A stretch of DNA of 52,572 nucleotides, taken from positions 3,058,121-3,110,692 of the forward strand of contig NW_019091366.1 of the NCBI RefSeq assembly GCF_001949145.1, in the 5' to 3' direction. Each line of letters starts with the position of its first letter. Position 1 is the stretch's first letter. Both the position numbers and the translations under genes were made by a program. The DNA comes from Acanthaster planci. Taxonomy: Eukaryota > Echinodermata > Asteroidea > Valvatida > Acanthasteridae. This document shows, in pieces, positions 40,101-48,084 of the stretch. The notes under the pieces were generated by a model that was given only the letters and a program-made list of their open reading frames with translations, was not told the DNA's origin and did no database searches.

Positions 40101-43100
40101 CTGAACTACTGCCCACCTATAACAGCTATTACACTACGTTATACAAGTACGATATACCACTTTCTTGCTTCAGGTCTTATGCTAGGCTATGCTGTCTACC
40201 GCATACCTGCTGCAGCTGTTATACTTGAATGAGCTAGCCATCTATTGCTCATTGTACTTATGGATATTGAACTGGACTGTATAGCTTCATGTTTGATGCA
40301 GTTGTGTTGTTTAACTGTGACTAGCGCCTGCATACCAACTGAAGTTGTTATGCTTGAGAATGCACCTTCTACTGACAGCCTACTACATCTGTTCCACTAA
40401 AATGCTGTGCACTACACACCTGCTGTGGCAGTTGTACAACAAACTAACCATGACCTGCTACAAAGCTCTTCTACTATTGTTTGCTGCACTTGTGCTGCAG
40501 CAGCTGTACTTAATTAAAATGATCCAGAAGTGCTGCAGCTGATCTATAATTTTGCTGTACACATTCTCCAACAGTTGTACATGCATTGAAATAAACTGTG
40601 CACTCTATATATGTATATCTACCTGTTGCAGTTGCTCTGAAGTGACTCCTCCTTCCTCTTCTTTTTTTGTGACACCAAAACTGCCTTTTAAGCCAAGTTC
40701 TTTGACCTTGTGAGAAGCAAGGTGGGGTATGACATGTCTGAAGCACAAGAGAACTCCAAGAAGCATCTGAATGTTACGATCTTCCTTCACTGGGATGACA
40801 AACACTTAAAACAAACAACAAAAGTTTTCACATTTAACAGGCACAAAGACACCGATTTGAAGCATAAAAGGTGAGAGAAGAAATTTAAAACACTAATTAT
40901 CTTCAGGTATCATATATAAAACTGTATCTTTGCCTTAACCCTTCCTTAGTTTTACAGCACAAATGTGCACAAATGCCCACAGTCACTGGTGAGCATGTAT
41001 TTTCTATATGGAACTCAAACATGCACTGGTTCGGTGTGTACACAGTAGATTGCCAGCACAAAAGGGTCTTTTGTGCTGTCCTCTTCAATGCATNNNNNNN
41101 NNNNNNNNNNNNNNNNNNNNNNNNNNNNNNNNNNNNNNNNNNNNNNNNNNNNNNNNNNNNNNNNNNNNNNNNNNNNNNNNNNNNNNNNNNNNNNNNNNNN
41201 NNNNNNNNNNNNNNNNNNNNNNNNNNNNNNNNNNNNNNNNNNNNNNNNNNNNNNNNNNNNNNNNNNNNNNNNNNNNNNNNNNNNNNNNNNNNNNNNNNNN
41301 NNNNNNNNNNNNNNNNNNNNNNNNNNNNNNNNNNNNNNNNNNNNNNNNNNNNNNNNNNNNNNNNNNNNNNNNNNNNNNNNNNNNNNNNNNNNNNNNNNNN
41401 NNNNNNNNNNNNNNNNNNNNNNNNNNNNNNNNNNNNNNNNNNNNNNNNNNNNNNNNNNNNNNNNNNNNNNNNNNNNNNNNNNNNNNNNNNNNNNNCCGTC
41501 TCAGGCTTCAACTGTTTTTTTACTAGCTGACTTCGAAGCTGTAAGCGCAGTAATCAGTCTAATAGTGCCACAAAACATCAAATAAGATGAAAGAGAGCCA
41601 AAATTACAGTACTCCAATGTAATTTAAACACGTCAGGCCCACAATCGGGGATTGGTTTTGGGAACGAAGCCTGAGACAGAGACGAAGTTGAGTATTGGAA
41701 AACGGCCCTGGAAACTCACTGAGTAATGTCTTGACAAGCATCGAGAAATATACAGCCGGTTTGCGCCCATGATAACAAACGAGTGTAAGGCAACTAGCTG
41801 CTGTACGTCGAGTGGCCGCTGAAGGATGTTTCACATTTGGATAAAATACCTTCGTCAGGTTCTATATGGAAACATTTCAGGTTAAAATGATTTATTAGCA
41901 TAAAAACTGTCAGGAGAATGAATGAGTGATTTCGGAGATATATATACATGTGTAGCTCATTAAAGTGAGTCTAAAAAATGAACTCTTGTTAAATAAGAAG
42001 ACCTTGAACAAATGAAACATGTATGTATTTTAGTTTCTTAGAGATTTCACTTTGAATAATTGCTGCTTAAATAACAAAACAAAAAGGCAGCGTTTTTGAA
42101 AAAGGTTTGGCTAAAAATATCAAATTTTCCAACAAACATGTACCCAAGGCCAAGGCTGAAATGTGTGAAAGCATACATGTAAATGACCATAACAGAAGAG
42201 CCCTATGTCACACAAAATGGAACCTTTACAGATGCATGATTAGCTGAAGTTTATAAATGGCAGGCATGTTTCAAAAGGAAGGGCCATTTGATTTTTTTAG
42301 AGGTGTCTGTATGTTTTCAAGTGTTGATACATGTACAGCAGAGTACCTTGACTTCTGTATCAGTAAGGAAGGAGCCCAAAATTGGCAGGACCTTTTGCAT
42401 GAAGTTGGTGAGTGACTCCTGAAATATAAAAGTTATGAAATGATCAGTTTGAATGGAGAAACAAAAACGAATTGACATCAAAGTTAGACTAGAGCCAACA
42501 AATCAGAACATCGTATTTTAGTGAATGTAATTAATTCCCCTCCTTCAACAGTCCCTATACCTTGTTGTTTCCTCTTCCTATCCTTTAACTTGCATTAAGT
42601 TCCCTACTACCCTACATTTCCTGGTCACCTCTGTCACTGAAGTCCCTGTGTATAATTGCCAATATTACGTAGTAAAGGTGAATTAAAAGCAGCCCAAGGC
42701 TGAAGGCATTCAAGTTTACAACAGGAAGATTTTATAAAAAAAAATTCAGTATAAAGTTGATACATGAAAATCACATTTAAAAAATACAGGCTACCGGTAT
42801 GATCGCAAAATAAAAAAAAAGATTACAATGTAAAAATGTAAAAAGTGAACTACACGTAGGTTTATACCACATACTCAGTAAATACAAGGGAAAATGAAAG
42901 GAGAAACAATAAGTAAAATGAACACATATATTTTCAGGGGCTTAATTAATACATAAAAAGGCAGGTCTGATCTCAGCCATATTGGCTCATCAGGCCGATG
43001 TTTATCTCCAGTTTTTTTGTCTCAAAACAACTGAGAATATTTCTATTTCCCCTAGTAATTTTACAAATCTCATGAAAATGAAACATTGATGGATTTATAT

Positions 43101-46100
43101 TCATGAATACTAAGGATTTCCATAAATGCTGTGTTGATTTTCTTCAATATGTACCTGTATTGCATCATCCTGTCGTCTGGAGATCTTTGGAATACATGGA
43201 AGTAGATTGATGACATAGGGGCGACATTTCTGTGGTCGAATAAGATGTGCTAAGGATGCAAATCGCCACAAGGCAGCACGAAGGCAACGGGATGGCCCAT
43301 TCTATATGAATCACATCAAACTATCAATACACATCTTGTAAAAACTGTACATTTCAAAAGTGCTTTAAGGTTTTTTTCCATCATTTGCAGTCATCCAAAT
43401 ATAAACTGGTAAAATGTTTGTTGAAAAACATACTTAACATACTGTACACATGCTCAAATTATTGATTGGCAATTTAGATCGCAAAATTAATATTTTTAGC
43501 CTAAAGAATAATATGTGAGACTGCCAGGGACAAATTCCTTGTGGAATAAAACCATTCACAACTGATTAATGATTAAGCTCTCAAGATGTACACAAGTGGA
43601 AGAACAAAATACAACATGCCGTAGTTTTATGCCGTAACTAATGCTTGAATGTTTGATTTACCTTTTTGATTTCTTTGTACAGCTCCAATTGCACACGCCC
43701 TAAGTTACCATCCATGGATACCTGATGGAAGTACAAAAATAATTACGACAACCAGTACATGTGACGGTTGATATTTTGCATGACGAAAACCAAGTTTTGC
43801 TATTACAGTGTTCACCATATTTTACTACGGATTGCTAAAATCTTAAGAGCTGTTACAAAGTTCTTGTTACCTTAATACACTTGTTCAAACACTCATCAGC
43901 CTTCAATCTAACATCAGAATCTTCATCATCACAGGCAGCAAAAAACAGCTCCATGGCAATACCCAAAAACTTTGGAAAATCAGCCACAGCTCTGCTGGTG
44001 GAAAGTGTCACAACAAAGAAATCTCCTTTAATGTATGTACACATGTACGGTACCTATACGTTTTCAGTGCGTGGGCATGCATCAAATGTTTAATCTTCAC
44101 TTATTATTTCTGGTACATGTACATGTAAAGGATTCCTCTAAAGTACTCTTCACTGTTGCAAGCATGAAGAAACCTACATATACACAGAGGAAACAATGAG
44201 AAGCAGTCACAATTTTAGAGTTTCAGAAACCCCCCGAGGAATTTTTTGGGTAAAACTCACGGATTCAGGAAGGCACTAAAGACCAAATCATACGACCAAA
44301 GCCAAGAATCAAACCCAGACTGTAGAGGTTGCAGGAAAGGAAAGACGCACAAGGCCAACTTGACTCCAAATGCACACATGTGCTTTTGCTACATGTAAAT
44401 GTACAGTAATTGAGGAATCCAGGAAGCATGTACATTATTTGTGACCTGTCACAACAAAATGAGAGTAAAGTCGCATTGCATTCTTTCCCATTTTCAGGGT
44501 TCAAAGTCATATTGAAGTCAAGTGGAGGTAAATTTTGGGGTTTTGTAATATTTGGAAAAAGAAACCCGTCTCCTACAGTATTTAATTCCAACATGTCCAA
44601 ATATTTTGCAGAATCACATATTTAAAAACCTTAAAAACCTTAACCTTGATTTACTTCTACGAAAAAGTTAAGTTCATTAAAAACCTATAAATTTCAAGAA
44701 ATCCACTGACTAGCCTTAGAAGCCGTATGAAGGTGTGGCATCATAATAATAAAGAACACTCATAGAGCACATCATTAATACTAATAAAGAACACTCCTAG
44801 AGCACCTCATATCTGCAATCGCACTTCAGGGCACTAGGTCCATGGAAGTACGGTAGCAGAGTTCATAAAGGTAAAAGTTCAATCAAATGCTAAATGAAAC
44901 AAATACGATTTACCAGTATGATTTGATTACATCACTGTTCAATACACACAAATCTGGTTTTCATCTTCGACATACGGTGTACATGTATTATCAAGATTTC
45001 ACCAACCTGAATGATGAAGAGCAAATTCCATCAGCAATGGTAGAACAGTGAGATATTCTTTCTTTCTTATTGAGAGTGCCATCTTTTTTCCTGTAAAGTG
45101 AAATGATGCCAAATAAATTTTTTTGCAGACATCAAGATACAATGTGAACTTGTTGCTCATTTTAGCAGTTCACATGGTTGAGGGGCAAGTTCACTCATAC
45201 TAATATTATGATAGGAGAGTGTCCTCAAAAATAGAGCAAGGACTCTGTAGCCCAGGTCCAGTGATGGAAATAAGAATATAAAATTTATTAGCAAATTTGC
45301 TGATCATACTGTCATTTGATTAGCACTATGATGAAATTGACGAGCCCCCCCAAAATTGGCCTAATTCAGTAACATTACATGTGTACCATGGTACGTGTAT
45401 ACAGTTTTAATATGCACTGATGAGTATATGGTACCGGTACATGTACACGTACCTGTATACCAAGGCTAAACAACACACAGGTATGGTATAGCACGGTTGT
45501 TTATCTGGCCAAAATTGGGTGGAGAAACAAATTTTTACACAATCAATGGGAGAATTAAAAAAAAATGCCGTCAGAGAGCATGGACAGAGTTTGATGAAGT
45601 TGTCCCTTTTAGGCTGGAATGACTTTTATCTTTGCAACAAATAGGGCCAAGATTGTACATGTACGGTATTATAAATTTTAAGAGTAATTCCGATTTAATA
45701 TCACTCTGTGACACTGAGGTATAGGAAATTGAATACTCATGCCTTTGTTGGTGCTCGGTATGATCTCATGACATCAAATTAAATGCTTGCGCAGTTGCTT
45801 GCATTACGCTGTGTGCCCTCAATTATGTGCAGTCATTGCCCTTAATGAGCTCTTTTTTCTGGAGTTACTTTGGGAATAAATAGCCCGGTTGTTTAGAAGA
45901 TCTTGTGTTTTGTTTGAATTATTTTTATTATGGCTTTTGTACAAAAGCATATTTTATTGGATTTCACTATCACTTCCTGTGATGAAATGGTTCCTAATGC
46001 ACCAAGCTTTCAAGCAGTAGTGAATATTTTGTTGGCCAGTCTTAGCAGGCCTTGCGCTAACTTTTTTTCCTGGCTAGCCCATTGGGCTAGTTGAATGGAT

Positions 46101-47523
46101 ATTTTACAAGCCCATTTAGAGTTTTCCTGACCTGTATATTACAAAAATGTTAAAACCCCAAAGTTTTTTATCAGCTTACCAATACAGAATTTGACATTTC
46201 GGAAAATAAAAGGCAGATGGTATAAATAAATAAAGAGGCATGTACATGTATGTTAGTTAAAAGTCACATGAGTCACTGGTCACAGAGCCGGGATCAAAAC
46301 CATCTCTTTGCTCCCTCTTTCCTCTTATTTGGAATGCTTACGTTTGGCAAAAATTGCCACTTTTGAATGATCCCGTTCAAAATCGAAAAAGGAATACTAA
46401 TGCTCCACTCAGCAGAGCTAGGGCGAGTCGGTAAGGAGTGAGTCGGCCAGGGCCCATGGTAGACCCGTAAACAGGGCCCGACGAATATTCCTCCGTTGTA
46501 TATTGGACCCTGTTCCGATTTATAGGAATTTCTTTCGAAAAAGTAATCCGGGACATCCGGGGGCATAACTAAACATCCGCTTGATTTTATGAGCTGAAAT
46601 ATGTATATATAATAATATGTAAATATGTATGTTCCCTACTTACGGTGTAAACCATCCGCTAGGTTGTTGATTGTAGAAAACTCCCCTTTTCCTCATTTGA
46701 GGAAAAAATGTTGCCTTTTTTGCCATTTTCTCACTCCGGACGAAGTTTGCCGCACTTGCACAAAACTGACGGCTTTTTCGTCAATTTTGTGTCACATTAC
46801 AGAGAGCGAGCTGCGCTACCAATGATTTGCCGCAAGCAGTGTGCGACTAGACAGGGAACCAGCCAAGGGTGTTGTGTATTAGATGCGACACAAAACAGCC
46901 GTAATTTTCTACTTGTAGGCCTACTTAGATCAACAGGTACTCTCGCAGATCTGAACGAGATTCATAGGTGCTGAAGTCTGGGTGCAAACTAGACAGGCTC
47001 TCGTGTAGGGTACCATTACTTACCCATACAAAGGAGTCTGTATAATGTACAAGTCAGGCCAACGTTCGTACGGAGTGGGAAAACGGCAAAACAAGAATAC
47101 ATTTTTTCTCCAAACGAGGAAGAGGCAAGTTTTCTACAACAATACAACTTACAATAAGCAACCTAGCGGATGGTTTACCTACACCGTAAGTAGTGAACAT
47201 ACCGGTGCAATTTCAGCTCATAAAATCAAGTGGATGTTGAGTTATGCCCCCAGATATCCAGGACACATTTTTCGAAAGAAATCCATATGAATCGGAACAG
47301 GGCCCAGTATAAGATGGAGGAGTATTCGTCGGGCTCTGTTTACGGGTCTAGGCCATGTACGTAGGCCTATACCTAGGCCCACCCAGGGGCGATAAAGGTT
47401 AGCATGGTAAGGCTGAATTACCGACATAAACACCCACCGTAGGCCACTTTCGTCGCTGGTGCCTCCTTGCTGATGTGTTTTCAACGCATCGAAGGCCCTT
47501 GCCAGCTTATCAACATTTGCCAT
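10859..47523 (-). CDS. HTT: Huntingtin (complete gene, 59 coding exons)
   Basis: Giant HEAT-repeat scaffold protein that acts in vesicle and axonal transport, autophagy and spindle orientation, with HAP40 as its stable partner in animals (family knowledge). Minus-strand exons 1 to 59: 47438-47523, 45007-45090, 43871-43991, 43662-43721, 43155-43301, 42347-42418, 41720-41861, 40623-40804, 39747-39948, 38673-39170, 38145-38363, 37827-37994, 36811-36905, 36408-36547, 36049-36109, 34661-34761, 34389-34512, 34150-34290, 33434-33582, 32232-32392, 31691-31899, 31289-31415, 30804-30922, 30383-30490, 30219-30296, 29858-30078, 29147-29216, 28865-29026, 28494-28549, 27867-28015, 27550-27686, 27331-27447, 27075-27197, 26741-26952, 26424-26566, 24390-24532, 23947-24138, 23609-23712, 23217-23350, 22595-22790, 22175-22295, 21578-21700, 20839-21264, 20356-20533, 20170-20235, 19430-19744, 19220-19311, 18891-19120, 16080-16188, 15629-15871, 15118-15273, 14553-14740, 13942-14059, 13521-13666, 12739-12918, 12451-12613, 11725-11885, 11207-11297, 10859-10960. 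Sum 8961 bases, 2986 residues (human 3142). Every junction keeps frame and every exon aligns in order with vertebrate huntingtin. No disabling change seen. Confidence 0.97.
11904..12303. mobile_element. TTAA-flanked piggyBac-like MITE, copy 1 (interrupted by a gap)
   Basis: Flanked by TTAA at 11904-11907 and 12300-12303. The ends are inverted: CCCTCCT… on the left and …AGGAGGG on the right. TTAA target sites and termini beginning CCC are the hallmark of the piggyBac superfamily. There is no transposase. Inside, blocks of the type GCACAAAA…TTTTGTGC could fold into hairpins, and the assembly gap 12053-12170 starts exactly at one. It lies in huntingtin intron 56. The left 140 bases are repeated at 40935-41093, and the right 120 bases in inverse orientation at 25239-25362. 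Confidence 0.8.
12053..12170. other. Assembly gap (118 N)
   Basis: Unknown bases inside the intron 56 MITE; the size may be an estimate. Open frames reading through it are artefacts. No huntingtin coding sequence is missing, since the flanking exons 56 and 57 join in phase. Confidence 0.98.
16410..18840 (+). mobile_element. Degenerate APE-type non-LTR retrotransposon (CR1/Jockey-like), antisense in HTT intron 48
   Basis: Plus-strand relic. At 16442-16489 it reads [15 protein letters not shown], the end of an APE-type endonuclease domain. A linker with [19 protein letters not shown] follows near 16730-16790. Reverse transcriptase runs from about 17490 to 18000, with [35 protein letters not shown] and FADDSS. 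The C-terminal end ([12 protein letters not shown]…) lies at 18380-18500. After it comes a 3' UTR with a GGGCCCACA…TAGTGGGT hairpin near 18710-18745. It is dead: stops and frameshifts occur throughout (one just after GPLLF near 17797). The usual Asp before LSKAFD, a catalytic position, is Tyr. The 5' end is truncated, and I could not find a target-site duplication. Confidence 0.85.
17490..18000 (+). pseudogene. Broken reverse transcriptase of the intronic LINE
   Basis: Palm motifs are readable in order: [17 protein letters not shown], then [13 protein letters not shown] (normally DLSKAFD), [28 protein letters not shown] and, after a frameshift, [13 protein letters not shown] with [11 protein letters not shown]. 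The catalytic FADD pair is intact, but the first catalytic Asp is lost and the frame is interrupted, so no enzyme can be made. It reads on the strand opposite to huntingtin. Confidence 0.85.
18891..24532 (-). CDS. HTT: Huntingtin exons 36-48: C-terminal HEAT domain, first part
   Basis: Residues about 1662-2435. Landmarks: [17 protein letters not shown] (36), [16 protein letters not shown] (37), TWLVVNHI and HEPPVQDVI (38), [15 protein letters not shown] and [15 protein letters not shown] (39), [16 protein letters not shown] (40), and VVQQGC (42). These continue with [21 protein letters not shown] and [19 protein letters not shown] (46), [18 protein letters not shown] (47), and [20 protein letters not shown] (48). 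Exon 43 (426 bases) is unusually large and covers several vertebrate exons; exon 45 is only 66 bases. Intron 40 holds 22.86-23.17 kb, where a CTAGGATCGAAACGTCAGGCC string resembles phrases I associate with invertebrate retroelement ends (weak). Confidence 0.95.
24735..26150. mobile_element. About 1.4-kb DNA element with roughly 100-bp terminal inverted repeats, in HTT intron 35
   Basis: The left end 24735-24840 matches the reverse complement of about 26030-26140. Shared blocks are GTTTACCTACATTTGCAT, CGCATGyGCGTCAAA, GAAAAAGGTCG and CCAAGCCACACCCTC. The arms differ by 10-20 per cent, so the copy is old. AATCCAAT occurs just outside both ends (24715-24722 and 26153-26160) and may be an 8-bp target-site duplication, though the outermost bases of the arms align poorly. 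The interior has no transposase I can recognise. It contains the MITE fragment at 25239-25362 and a GC-richer stretch around 25500-25800. Confidence 0.7.
25239..25362. mobile_element. Fragment of the TTAA MITE (inverted relative to copy 1)
   Basis: Begins TTAA then CCCTCCTATGCTGAAGTC, the reverse complement of the right end of the intron 56 copy. It continues through GGGTCACTTGGTAAACACCTC and the GTCCCTCACAGGAATATCAG block before similarity ends near 25362. The other terminus is not visible, so this is a truncated copy nested in the larger inverted-repeat element. Confidence 0.75.
26424..30922 (-). CDS. HTT: Huntingtin exons 23-35: bridge and start of the C-terminal half
   Basis: Residues about 1097-1661. 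Strong landmarks are [19 protein letters not shown] (23), [15 protein letters not shown] (24), [13 protein letters not shown] (25), [16 protein letters not shown] and [19 protein letters not shown] (28), [16 protein letters not shown] (29), [13 protein letters not shown] and [14 protein letters not shown] (30), [20 protein letters not shown] (32), [11 protein letters not shown] (33), [22 protein letters not shown] (34) and [20 protein letters not shown] (35). Exons 28 and 30 are among the best conserved parts of the protein. The exon 27 donor is AAG|GTTCATG, a weak 5' splice site, though phase and the flanking similarity support it. Confidence 0.95.
30765..30793. other. Assembly gap (29 N)
   Basis: A short gap in huntingtin intron 23, ten bases from the exon 23 donor. 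The donor itself (AAG|GTACTC) is intact. The gap breaks no coding sequence. Confidence 0.98.
31001..31302 (-). repeat. Exon-end minisatellite: five 60-bp copies carrying a 5' splice site
   Basis: Five tandem units of 60-62 bp, plus the diverged exon 22 end, read on the minus strand as a block ending TTACAAGCAG followed by GTAATGACAGA and GGACCAAG. Two subtypes alternate (one with TCATTGAACACAC, one with GTCTCCAAATAGAC), so the array behaves as roughly 120-bp dimers. The CAG|GTAATGA donor recurs with its exonic edge at 31289, 31227, 31167, 31107 and 31047. The array spans the exon 22/intron 22 junction. Confidence 0.9.
31289..31415 (-). CDS. HTT: Huntingtin exon 22 with duplicated 3' end
   Basis: Codes [25 protein letters not shown]…, matching vertebrate [21 protein letters not shown]. 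The chosen donor at 31289 (CAAGCAG|GTAATGA, phase 1) is the only one of five near-identical donors that keeps frame with exon 23 (…|AC AAG GCT). The next donor downstream would shift to phase 0, and reading on past it soon meets an in-frame TAG. The last 60 bases of this exon are the ancestor-like unit of the tandem repeat that fills the following intron. Confidence 0.85.
31691..37994 (-). CDS. HTT: Huntingtin exons 12-21: second half of the N-terminal HEAT domain
   Basis: Residues about 605-1054. Landmarks include [16 protein letters not shown] (exon 12), [17 protein letters not shown] (13), [16 protein letters not shown] (14), [19 protein letters not shown] (16), [22 protein letters not shown] (17), [11 protein letters not shown] (19), [15 protein letters not shown] (20) and [19 protein letters not shown] (21), in the vertebrate order. 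Exon 15 is tiny (61 bases). The exon 14 acceptor (CTTGAAG|CTTTGC after a poly-T tract) and the exon 16 donor are fixed by phase. Introns 12, 15, 18 and 19 (about 0.6-1.3 kb) contain nothing I can name. Confidence 0.95.
38145..39170 (-). CDS. HTT: Huntingtin exons 10-11: acidic Ser-rich disordered loop and return to HEAT
   Basis: Exon 10 (498 bases, residues about 366-531) is dominated by Ser, Asp, Glu and Thr, for example [14 protein letters not shown] and [17 protein letters not shown]. It corresponds to the flexible region of vertebrate huntingtin that holds the caspase sites. It conserves almost no sequence until IKQGDIG at its end, which matches human KGDIG. Exon 11 resumes strong similarity: [17 protein letters not shown], then [19 protein letters not shown] and [10 protein letters not shown]. 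Here this loop is one exon, where vertebrates split it over several. Confidence 0.93.
39349..39425. repeat. 15-bp tandem repeat in HTT intron 9
   Basis: Four full units of GCTTGTAAGATGGAG (one has GTACG) run from 39349 to 39408, followed by two partial units. It lies about 180 bp upstream (on the gene strand) of exon 10, within intron 9. The period is a multiple of three, so one frame stays open through it, but it is intronic and there is no sign of coding use. Confidence 0.9.
39747..45090 (-). CDS. HTT: Huntingtin exons 2-9: N-terminal HEAT solenoid
   Basis: Residues about 29-365. Exon 2 reads [15 protein letters not shown]…, and exon 3 has [20 protein letters not shown] and ADECLNK. Exon 5 has [23 protein letters not shown], exon 7 [12 protein letters not shown], exon 8 [13 protein letters not shown], and exon 9 [23 protein letters not shown]. 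All match vertebrate huntingtin closely. Exons 2, 3, 4 and 7 have the same lengths as their human counterparts (84, 121, 60, 142). The human exon 5/6 boundary is missing: exon 5 here (147 bases) runs on into the PEESVQ-equivalent, and the next intron sits 67 bases later than in human. Introns 4-6 and 8 show nothing beyond AT-rich DNA. Confidence 0.95.
40935..41495. mobile_element. TTAA MITE copy 2, running into an assembly gap
   Basis: TTAA at 40935-40938 is followed by CCCTTCCTTAGTTTTACAGC and then about 140 bases that parallel the left part of the intron 56 copy, including GCCCACAGT, GTGTGTACACAGT and AGCACAAAA…TCTTTTGTGC. The sequence then enters the gap 41094-41495. The right terminus is not seen, so the end given is only the end of the gap. 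It lies in huntingtin intron 7. Confidence 0.75.
41094..41495. other. Assembly gap (402 N)
   Basis: Unknown bases in huntingtin intron 7, beginning just after the hairpin-forming part of a MITE copy. Exons 7 and 8 on either side join in phase, so probably no exon is lost. Frames reading through the gap are meaningless. Confidence 0.98.
46440..47365. mobile_element. Foldback element with about 300-bp inverted arms in HTT intron 1
   Basis: The left arm (about 46440-46760) and right arm (about 47036-47365) are inverted copies. Shared blocks from the outside in are TAGACCCGTAAACAG, GCCCGACGAATA, CCCTGTTCCGATT, TTTCTTTCGAAAAA, GGGGGCATAACT, TTGATTTTATGAGCTGAAAT, CTACTTACGGTGTA and AAACCATCCGCTAGGTTG. 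The loop of roughly 275 bases has no coding signal. The ends read TAGACCCG…CGGGTCTA, which would fit a TA target site (Tc1/mariner-type MITE), but GGCCATG-like flanks on both sides make a longer duplication possible. Its right edge is 72 bp from the exon 1 donor. Confidence 0.85.
47438..47523 (-). CDS. HTT: Huntingtin exon 1: N17 helix and two-glutamine tract
   Basis: Codes [17 protein letters not shown], then QQ, then GGTSDESGL. The first 17 residues align without gaps to the N17 membrane-binding helix, keeping K6, L7, F11, L14 and K15. T3, K9, S13 and S16, which are modified in vertebrates, are N, R, A and T here. The tract is just CAG CAA, and the vertebrate proline-rich region is absent. 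The start is chosen because N17 begins here, with purine at -3 and G at +4. In-frame codons continue upstream, but that part has no similarity. The donor is CTACG|GTGGGT, phase 2. Confidence 0.93.
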
Positions 47524-47696
47524 TACACAATGTAATACGAATCTAATAGTAATAAGTTGTCCCAAACACAAACGCCATCGGAGGATCAGCCATGATGGAA
47601 CTGGAAATTGGAATGCGCCACCACAAGTTCAGTCAAGTCAGCACGATGGAGTTCTATATGTAAATGTCGTGCATAACTTAACCGTATTCGAAGTAT
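47524..47696 (-). promoter_or_regulatory. Huntingtin 5' flank, likely core promoter and 5' UTR
   Basis: The only stretch between the huntingtin start codon and the CpG-rich inverted-repeat element upstream. No TATA box at a convincing place is visible, which fits the TATA-less huntingtin promoters of vertebrates. With just 173 bases here, the transcription start must lie within it or inside the repeat arm. Position inferred only from the coding start. Confidence 0.35.
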
Positions 47697-48084
47697 GGTG
47701 TACTGTTTACGACACACGTTTCTCTCTCTCTCCAGCCTCCCTCCAGGCGACGCAACTATGTTTGTACGCACACGACGCGTCGCGTCGTGCAATGGTGCAA
47801 CGCGACGGGCGACGGAAGTGGCGAAATTTATATGGTGTTCTATAGCCGTGAAAATTGCGTCGCGTCGTCCCGTCGCGTTGTGGCGTCGCCTCTAGAAACA
47901 TTACTTTTATGCTGTGTTTAATACTTTGTGTCGTGCCGTCTTGCCGTCGCGTCGTGCCGTCGTGGCGTCTCGCCATCGTGTTGATGATGTCGCGTCGTGC
48001 CGTTCCGTCTAGTGCCGTCGCGACGCGTCGTATCGTGCCGTTGGATGTCGCGTCGTGTCGTCGTAGATTGCGTTGGGAGATGTT

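Noticed and set aside
47242-47571. Huntingtin translation starting 48 bases upstream of the chosen ATG, or reading on past the exon 1 donor
   Set aside because: The extra N-terminal residues have no similarity. N17 begins at the chosen ATG in all huntingtins I know. The frame past 47438 is intron and foldback DNA, whereas splicing to 45090 restores homology in phase.
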